64,000 bases of DNA from Stereum hirsutum FP-91666 SS1. Taxonomy: Eukaryota > Basidiomycota > Agaricomycetes > Russulales > Stereaceae. The DNA lies in assembly GCF_000264905.1 (NCBI RefSeq), contig NW_006763147.1, positions 921,709 to 985,708 on the forward strand, in the 5' to 3' direction. Below the pieces are notes generated by a model that was not told the origin of the DNA, searched no databases, and worked only from the letters and a program-made list of their open reading frames with translations. Below are positions 56,739 through 64,000 of this stretch, piece after piece (position 1 is the stretch's first letter; every line of letters begins with the position of its first letter). Both the position numbers and the translations under genes were made by a program.

Positions 56739-58649
56739 TTATGGTTCTGAGAGATCTATACATGTGCCAGGTGGAAACGCCAGTCGATGTGAGGGCGAAA
56801 CACGTTCCATCTCATACTCTTCTGCGACGATCTGTGCCCCGCGAGTGGAGAAAGATACGTCTGTCGTCACTTCCTCGGTAAAAGTTACAGTTAGAGCTGG
56901 CCCGCCCCTTACACGTCTGCCTATCCTTGGAAAAGGGCTGCTTGGATGAGATTCGGCGTCTTCAGAGTACAACGTGTCTCCAGTTACAGCGTGATAGGTC
57001 TTGAGGTTGAGTAGAAGTCGAGAAACGAGAGTGATGGAGAGGCTGATGTTGGGTAGACGTTAAAAGTTTGTAGAATCAAATTTGACGAAGAATTACCAGC
57101 TTGCGAAGCTCGATAACATGCCTCTGAGAATGTCCTGTGTCATGCTGTGAGATTCGGAACGATGCAGGAGCAACTATTTTCCTACCGAGGCGAACTGGGA
57201 GCATTGCATGAGCGAATGGTATATGCAAGGAGTGAAAAGGCCGGAGACTCACGTAGTAAGTGAAGAGATTTGCGATATTGATCAACATGATAGACCTATA
57301 AGATGCGTCAAGATGTGAGGGGTGCTGAAGATTCAACGCCATACCCGAAGTATATTGCACCTGCTCGGAGCATGAGTCAACTGCCTGAGCACGAGATAGT
57401 GTGTACGCACCATCACGAACAATGACATCTGTAATATTACCAAAATGCCAATCGTCCTGTCTCCTCCCACGTAACATTTGAAACGATTTCCATGCCGTCA
57501 AAACGAAAATGATCAGGTCAAGGGCTGCTTGGGCTTCCCATGCAACGGCAAGAGCTGTGGAATACATTAGTCTGGGCGGAACGGTGCAGTCTAAACAAGG
57601 TCCAGTTACACACCGGTGGCTCTATGGAAATGCAACGAGAAATGCTAGATTAGTACAAAGTTTGCAGCTTATAGAGAAGAGTAAGAGACTTACGATTTCT
57701 TCGTTATTGACAAGGCACAGGTGGGAACGTCGATGATAGTAGAACCTCCGTATGCTACGGACCACTACTGATAATCAGCCCCTTTTCAAAGGCAGCATAA
57801 AAATTAGAAAAGACCTACGCCAACGACGGCGACGATAGCAATAGAAAGCACCACGAAGAACCACCGAATTCTGCGGGAGTTGCCATACAATGCACATGTA
57901 CGCAAGATCACAACAACTGTGTCGAAGATAGGATACTATGAGGAGAAGGGAAGGGGGGAGGGAAGGACAGATGCCGAGACGTACGGCACACAACGACTTG
58001 ATTGACCACGATTAAGGCATCACGGAAGGCTCCAAATCGAGAACAACTGTTGGGGGAAAGAAAACAGCTTGTCAACCAGTGACGCTTGTCTTGAGCCACA
58101 AAGCACGTACGCCTGAATGGACGCGACGACGGAGGCGTAAATTGCTGAATCAACGATATCAATAATTTGGGTACGCACTTTTTCTGATGCGAAAGATGCG
58201 AAACTGACGATACCACAGCACTGAGGTCAACGAGTGCCACGGATTGGACTAAATGAGTGAGATACCTATAATACAGAACAACTACATCGCCTAGCAATGG
58301 GATATACCTGAAAATCAGGGTAAGTAGGAATTGAGATATTGACAATGCAGAAAATACGAACCGATTGGCATAGAACAACGCTGATGCCTTGGAGAAGGGC
58401 TTACTCCATACGCTGTTGATCTCGGTCGTCAAAGTCAAGCAATAATCATAATATAACACCGCTGATACGATGCGGATGTTAGTATAGAAGTCATTGTGAC
58501 GGAGAACAAAACTCACCCATCGATAGAATTAATATGTAACGTTGAATAAGGCTGTAGTGTTGCGGGACGTTAGACTTTACTCGAGTTTAACGAGAGACCG
58601 ATAGGAAGTGTACGAGCACTTACACGTCATTCGTCTCCCTTGTGTCCAT
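56739..58649 (-). CDS. Seven-helix membrane protein with N-terminal DUF6533 domain
   Basis: Many small exons. The first three splice to MDTRETNDV, LIQRYILILSM and AVLYYDYCLTLTTEINSVWS, which is the DUF6533 signature (YILxxS...LYYDYxLTLxxEIxxxW). It marks a large agaricomycete family of seven-helix membrane proteins. Later exons add helices (FVFSALSISQFLLTLIFRYI, YYRYLTHLVQSVALVD, ALAVAWEAQAALDLIIFVLT) and a short cytosolic tail (YSEDAESHPSSPFPRIGRRV to the stop). A role as a receptor is often supposed, but no ligand or partner is known. The start at 58649 is supported by frame continuity through two introns. Middle exons (57.6-57.9 kb) were not fully traced. Confidence 0.83.
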
Positions 58650-59040
58650 CACCACTGAGTGGTGGACCAGCACTTGTGGCGAACAAACGAGTTCAATGTC
58701 GAAGGGGGAAATGGCATGCCGGGAGTGTTCTGCGCCTCATATAAAGCGCGGAAGTGTCAGTATAGCCCCTGGGTGACAGGAGTCGGTGACATCTTGACAC
58801 TCCAGTGTCCGCTGCGACAATTTTATCGTGCCGTGAAATCTGGCTGCCATATGATTAAAATGCCTTCGGTGTCCGCTCAGACGCCCAGTTGCTACCAGGT
58901 CGCTACCTTCAACCTCCGGAACCTCGGTGACAGTTACGGTCGATGTAAGTCAGACTCACTTTCATATTGTTGATGCGATGCAGAGACTAGTAAGACGAGA
59001 CAGTGGATCGGCCACCCCGTAATCGAGTTCACCATCCATC
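58650..59040. other. Intergenic upstream of DUF6533 gene
   Basis: About 390 bp. The plus-strand frame 58659-58973 has no ATG at its start and no recognisable content. Confidence 0.45.
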
Positions 59041-59421
59041 CTACCGCTTACAAGCTAGACAACGGAGGGACTTCAACCTGTCATCAGCGCAGGACGAATA
59101 ACAAAAATCATTGCAAATCAAACAATCCAGCACGTTCTTCACGGACAGGGCCATCTGTCTCATCCGGTTTACATCCGGAGAGCGTCGCGCACCGAATAAA
59201 CTGTGCGTGCCGATCTGATCATACCACCAGGGGCTGCAGTCGCCGCCTCCACCCCCGACGGCAGTCTGTATACGGACTTGCCGATCGGCGGATGGTGCAC
59301 CCAGAGTGCCGAGACTCTCGTCGTTCTGAGACATTCCGACGCTTGGGTCCGACACAGGAGCAGCCTGCACGCCGAGCAGACAAGATATGAGTGGAGAAAG
59401 TCTAATTGCGATCAAGGACAT
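59041..59421 (-). CDS. Possible small secreted cysteine-containing protein
   Basis: An uninterrupted 126-codon frame beginning MSLIAIRLSPLISCLLGVQA, a fair signal peptide with a likely cut near AAP, followed by a Gly-rich stretch and a C-terminal part with several cysteines (LDCLICNDFCYSSCADD, LRCLACKR). It starts only 58 bp after the AMP deaminase stop on the same strand, leaving almost no room for its own promoter, and I recognise no family. It could be a real effector-like gene or a chance frame in the 3' flank of AMP deaminase. Confidence 0.33.
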   Translation of the reverse strand: MSLIAIRLSPLISCLLGVQAAPVSDPSVGMSQNDESLGTLGAPSADRQVRIQTAVGGGGGDCSPWWYDQIGTHSLFGARRSPDVNRMRQMALSVKNVLDCLICNDFCYSSCADDRLKSLRCLACKR

Positions 59422-59478
59422 GGAAAAAGCTGAAAGGCCTTCCAGAGCGAGGACTCTCGCCACGACACACAGGATCTC

Positions 59479-62400
59479 TCAATGAGACTTCCCTGGCTTA
59501 TTGGCCCCTATAAGCACGAGCTCCTCCATCAGCGTATCGTGCCTGAACTTCAACCGACTATTCGGAACATTCGTCTACAAATGACATCCATCGCGACAAC
59601 GCCACCATCGCCGACGATGGAATAGAAGCTGTCAGTGACGGAACGGACCACGGTAGGGCTCGAGATTTCGTTACATACCTTGTTGATCTCGTTGCCTGCG
59701 GCACCAGGAAGATACCATTTCTGACCGAGCCAGTGCCTCTTGATTTCCATCTCAAACCCGCTCTGGATGACAGAATTACGGGCGAGCTCGCAGAGGGCAC
59801 TTTGAGGAAGCTTGAGAATCTATATATAGGACGCTCGGCATTAGTGGCGGAGAGGAATAGTCTTGTAACGGTAAACGTACGTGAGCTGCTACGCTGTATT
59901 CTTCCAGCAAAGGCTCCTGGAGGTATCATAAGCATAGCGGCCGAATCAATGATGGAGGACCACCGACCTTTGTGAAGTGGAACTGCAACGGATCGTCCGT
60001 GCTCAGACTGATGTTCAGACCAACCTTGAAGAAATCAGGCAATGGGTTCCTCTCGTACGTCAAGAAGAGCGCGTTATTGCTGAGCGGGCTCATAGCGATG
60101 CCGATCTGCTTCAGGTAGAACAGGTACTGAAGCGCAGGAACTTTGCGGAGAAGGATACCGTGCGAGATGGAGTGAGAGGTGAGGAAAGCGGCGGTGAGAT
60201 GGTCGGTATCGCCTGCTTCCCCGGAGTGTGGGCGGAAGACAAGTGTGTCTATGTCGAAGCCATGAGAACCATACGACCAAAAGACGGTATGAAAATTTGA
60301 CTGACTGAATCCACGGGCTCTCCTCCAGTTATTCAAACTTGCCATATTGGCGTACATATAATACACCCTGCGACGAGCAATTCCGTAAGTAATAAAAAGC
60401 GACAGTATGATCAACGAAACATACCAGTACGAATAGGGAGGTGACTGTTCGAAATTCCAAAGTTTCGGGTAGGGGAACTTCCTGTGGAAACGCCTCTCGG
60501 TCTTCGACTCGTCATCCACCGTATCAAACCCGATAACTCGCTGCAGGAAGACATGCAGTTCTGGATGAGAATTAGGATCCTTTGTAACCTCGAAGAGGGG
60601 CTTGAAAACGTCTGGCTATCATTCGTCAACGAAGTTGGGTAGTATGATGAGGACGGGTCATAGCACTCACTGCGGACAATATCTTCGAACGTAGAGATGG
60701 AGCCGTTATGTTTGTATACGTCATAAAGACGAGGTACTTGGATGAGCCAGCGAACGTTGTGGGAGAACAGTTTGTTGTGAATGATCCACTTCGCTAATTT
60801 GTCCCATTCGCCCTCGTTACGGCCGTAGATGCTGATGCGCCATTCGCAATTCTACTCCGATGATCAGTATCAACATAGATGCAAAAATAGGGTGAACGTA
60901 CCTGATATTTGCTTTGCTCGAGATCGGTCATGACCTCTATCGCCCGAAATCGTTGAGTGACCAGTTTGAAGGCAAATGCGAAAGGGACGTACCCTTGGTA
61001 ATTTCGGCCAAGTATCTTCCATCAATATAGTTATCCGTCTTGAGGAAAATCTCTCTCAGGCGCGACTCTCCGATGGGATTGTACTTCAGATTGAACTTGT
61101 CGAACCGATGGAACGAGTCTTGGTGGGCGTGCATGTCGAGAGTATCGATCGAGAGGTCGTAGGCGGTGAGCTTCAAAGATTCGAAGACTTGCTCCAGAGT
61201 GAGTTCGTGCCCATCACGGTGGATTACAAGGTCCTGTTCACGATTGTTACTTTCGGGAGGCTTGTCGCAAGAGCAGCATAATAATACGCACCTTAGGACT
61301 ATGCTTCATTTTGTGTTTGATGAAACGGAGAAGATGTTTCTGGTTCATGCTACTGGAATGATGAACGTGTGTGTCGACCTTTCGAACGTTGTAGAAATCT
61401 CTGTGAACGCTTGTTAGCTGAGGTAACGGCAGGCAGAATCATTACACACCGATGGGGTACTTTCTGAGAGAAGGTGAGCGGAGGGATTGTGGGAGGATAG
61501 AAAATCGAGACGAACCTTCATGTCCGTCATTTCTTGAAACTCGTTGAGCAGGCTATGCATCGTGAATTTACCGGAGAGGTACTGTAGTCGTCTATAGGCG
61601 AAGCTCTTGGCTGGACCATCTGAAATCAGGCTAAGGACGAATTCGAGGTCCATGAAGTACTCTCGTATGGTGGGGACTTCAAAGATTGGCCTCTTGTCCT
61701 CCACTTCATACCAATGAGCAATCAGTGCATCTCGTAGAGCAGAGTGGCCGGTCACTGACCTGGTGCCGATTCATATACCTGATAAACTCCCTTCTCGTCA
61801 ATCTCGAAATTCCAGGGATGCTCGCCATGTATTTCACAGGCATCAAACTCGAAGGGTTTATTGTGATCGTCGTTCTCTTCGTGACCCGCCATCGAGGGAG
61901 CTTCCTCGGTGGCGCTCCAATGCCAATGTGGCGGAGGAGGCTTGGGATAGATTTTCCAAGGCTGAAACTGGTCCTCCTTCCCCAGCGGCTGGCCGATTTT
62001 CGAATAGTCGGAGTCCGGGCGTACGCCTTGGACGTCCGCACACTCGTCCACTATTCCTTTGAAGACACCATCATGATCACGCGGATTGTCGCCCAATCGT
62101 TGGCGTGACGCAGCCATATATTTGTCTCGCAAGTGCAAACACTTTCTGAATAGCTCGAAAAGGTGGTCAAATTCGGGCGTCATTTCGGGTGGCATAGCCA
62201 GTGCTATGTGGCGAAATGAGTAGGGTGGCACACAAGAAGCATCAGTGTCATGAAAACGTATCGCTGGGGATGGGACATACGTGGTGCGGGATACCCTTGC
62301 GCCTTCTCGTCATGATCCACTTCTGCGTCAACAAGGCGGACTTCGTCCTCTTCCATACCATCATGAGCAGCCGACAGGGACAAGCCTCCAACCGAAGAGG

Positions 62401-62776
62401 CTATCTCAGCGTGCGCATCCGGACCGATGGTAGGTGAAACGGAGATGGGTCTGCCCGCTTCAGAGAGGGTTTGAGATGGCCTCCTGTGAGCCCAATACTT
62501 CTCCTCAATCTTTCATGATAATAAAAAACAAAAGGCGAAGGAGGAGCAGTGGGCATTCAATTAGCAATGTTAGTGTCGTGGCGACTTTGAGGGTAGGCGT
62601 ACGTGTCTCAACCCCTTTTCATCACTGTAACCGAAGAATCCATCGCGGGGCTCTGGAATATGAAGACCTGGCGAAGTTGGGTTGTGGCCCTCTGTGAAAG
62701 ACGAGTCGACCACTGAATTTGCGTTCGGTTCCGTCTGCGAGCTGTCCTGGTGTTCCGCTGGCGAAGAGAGCGTCAT
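59479..62776 (-). CDS. AMD1: AMP deaminase
   Basis: Many-exon gene for the cytosolic enzyme that converts AMP to IMP and ammonia, central to purine balance. Recognisable parts in order: an N-terminal regulatory region ([40 protein letters not shown]), [20 protein letters not shown], the metal-binding [20 protein letters not shown] with its H-x-H-H core, [91 protein letters not shown] and the catalytic-site block [20 protein letters not shown]. Then [31 protein letters not shown] and the end [14 protein letters not shown]. The last intron interrupts after NEINK and the frame resumes as [15 protein letters not shown]. All catalytic signatures are present. The ATG at 62776 is the first in frame. 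Confidence 0.93.
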
Positions 62777-63652
62777 TTCCTGGGATATCCGCGGTCTATT
62801 GAGTACTTTTGTTGCCTGTGTGCAAGGTCAGGTCTGTTTTTGTGGGATATATCTCAGGCAAAGTTGATGGGGGGAAGCGTCAAAAAAAAAAGCTTGTATT
62901 GAGAGATGTGGCACCTTGCGTGTGGCTATAATCCGAGGATCTGCGTCTTTCGCCGGCGGGAAAACTGAACCACGTGGTCATCGACCGCCAGAAACGCTTT
63001 GAAACGGCAACAAATTCGAACATTTCGAACCAGTATAGACCAGTATACGTTTGAACTCGAGCTTTTCTGTGTAACACAACGCTCGTATACTCTCTGAGGC
63101 CCAGGGATATTTCGCGAGCTTCTTTGTACACCTGGCTTTACAGAGGCACTCCGCTGGCAAACTCTCATGCTTGAGGAGGAATTACAGCGTTACAGCTCGT
63201 CATTCGCACGGTTTTGAATGAACGCATACCCTACGTTTCTTGGTTCCCATCAGCTCGCAATGGATGCTTGCCTTATATCTCCCATTTTCTCCCAGTAACC
63301 CTCGTTTGTCTTCATTTGTGCAACTCCACGCTTATGGAGCCAACTCAATTCTCGGCATTGCGAAAACTCACAGACGGTCCTCGGTGATCTCAGAAACGCA
63401 GTTGCTTCTCATAGTTGGCCAAACGCTACCACACTAGCGCATAGGTACACCTATTCCTTACCACGGAAGGGCTCAATAATGCATTCAAATGTCATGGCAC
63501 TCAAATTCACGATGCGGTGTTGTATGAGCGTCCTCCACCTATCGTTCTCAGACCATTTGCTTAGGAGAGGCATATAAGCCCGATTATTCCATGCCCTATG
63601 TGGCTCCTCTCGACCCGCTTCATCCAGGTAGACAGCCTCCCATAATCTCACT
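62777..63652. other. Divergent promoter region, AMP deaminase and last secreted gene
   Basis: About 880 bp between divergent starts. A TATAAG element at 63573-63578 lies 80 bp before the ATG of the plus-strand gene. The minus-strand frame 63451-63651 is small, has no supported start and overlaps that promoter. Confidence 0.5.
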
Positions 63653-64000
63653 ATGCTCCGTTATCTTGTCGCTGGTCTCGCCCTCACCTCTGTAGCCTTC
63701 GCCCAGAACAACACCAATGTCCAAATCAACGACATCGTCGATGCTCTCTCAGTGACGACCCACTCTATCCTTCCAGGGATCTGTATGTAGAATCATCTAC
63801 CCCAGCCTTCGAATCAAAACATGAACTGACCACCCACTTTATATCAATCTACACTAGTGGTCCAGATCGGCAACCACACCGCTAACACTGAGCTTACCGG
63901 TGGCTCCCTCGACGACCTGATCACCGCCTTCGACAACACCACAAGCGCACTGAATGCAACTGCTCCCAGCGCCGGTGACAACACCACGTCGCCCACCAAC
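63653..64000 (+). CDS. Secreted Asn/Thr-rich protein (5' part, runs off the window)
   Basis: A signal peptide (MLRYLVAGLALTSVAFAQ, cut expected after AFA) is followed by NNTNVQINDIVDALSVTTHS. Exon 1 ends at 63782 (donor GTATGT) and exon 2 begins at 63858, continuing LVQIGNHTANTELTGGSLDD to the window end. Many N-x-T sites suggest N-glycosylation. A TATA element lies 80 bp upstream. I do not recognise the family from this fragment, and the C-terminus is outside the window. Confidence 0.78.

Noticed and set aside
63451..63651. 66-codon minus-strand frame
   Set aside because: No ATG at its start and it covers the TATA box and leader of the gene at 63653.

Overview
The window is nuclear DNA of a filamentous basidiomycete, most likely an agaricomycete. 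Genes are dense and split by many short introns of about 50-80 nt (GT..AG, often with CTRAY-like branch sites). Several families are typical of mushrooms: a DUF6533 seven-helix protein, F-box and BTB proteins, Kre9/KNH cell-wall proteins and monocarboxylate-type MFS carriers. No rRNA, tRNA, transposon or CRISPR array was found. Gene models were spliced by hand from reading-frame continuity and splice signals.

Layout. 1-515: 3' end of a secreted Ala/Ser/Thr-rich protein. 1.06-2.95 kb: F-box protein (-). 3.66-5.19 kb: disordered poly-proline protein. 6.9-11.7 kb: Zn2Cys6 transcription factor (-) with many small exons, one of 6 nt. 12.1-12.6 kb: mitochondrial import receptor Tom22, divergent from it. 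14.9-17.2 kb and 20.7-23.0 kb: two convergent paralogues joining an MLKL/HeLo-like four-helix N-terminus to a beta-trefoil lectin-like C-terminus, on either side of a cyclopropane-fatty-acid synthase (18.3-20.5 kb). 23.8-28.8 kb: a large helical-repeat protein whose N-terminus aligns with the RIF1 of 47.0-52.1 kb, giving two RIF1-type genes in the window. 29.7, 34.2 and 54.2 kb: three Kre9/KNH-domain secreted proteins. 32.0-33.4 kb: secreted class-3 lipase. 35.6-37.1 kb: Hst2/SIRT2-type sirtuin. 37.6-40.8 kb: anaphase-promoting complex subunit 2. 41.1-45.4 kb: two tandem MFS carriers. 55.0-56.4 kb: BTB protein. 56.7-58.6 kb: DUF6533 membrane protein. 59.5-62.8 kb: AMP deaminase. 63.65 kb to the end: start of another secreted protein.

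How the genes relate. There is no classical metabolic cluster. Housekeeping genes (TOM22, RIF1, HST2, APC2, AMP deaminase) alternate with duplicated accessory genes. The most unusual block is 14.9-23.0 kb, where duplicated helical-bundle/lectin proteins flank a membrane-lipid-modifying enzyme. The duplicated RIF1-type gene lies directly beside that block. Microexons of 6, 7, 8 and 10 nt occur in three genes, each coding part of a conserved motif, so automatic annotation is likely to have damaged those models.
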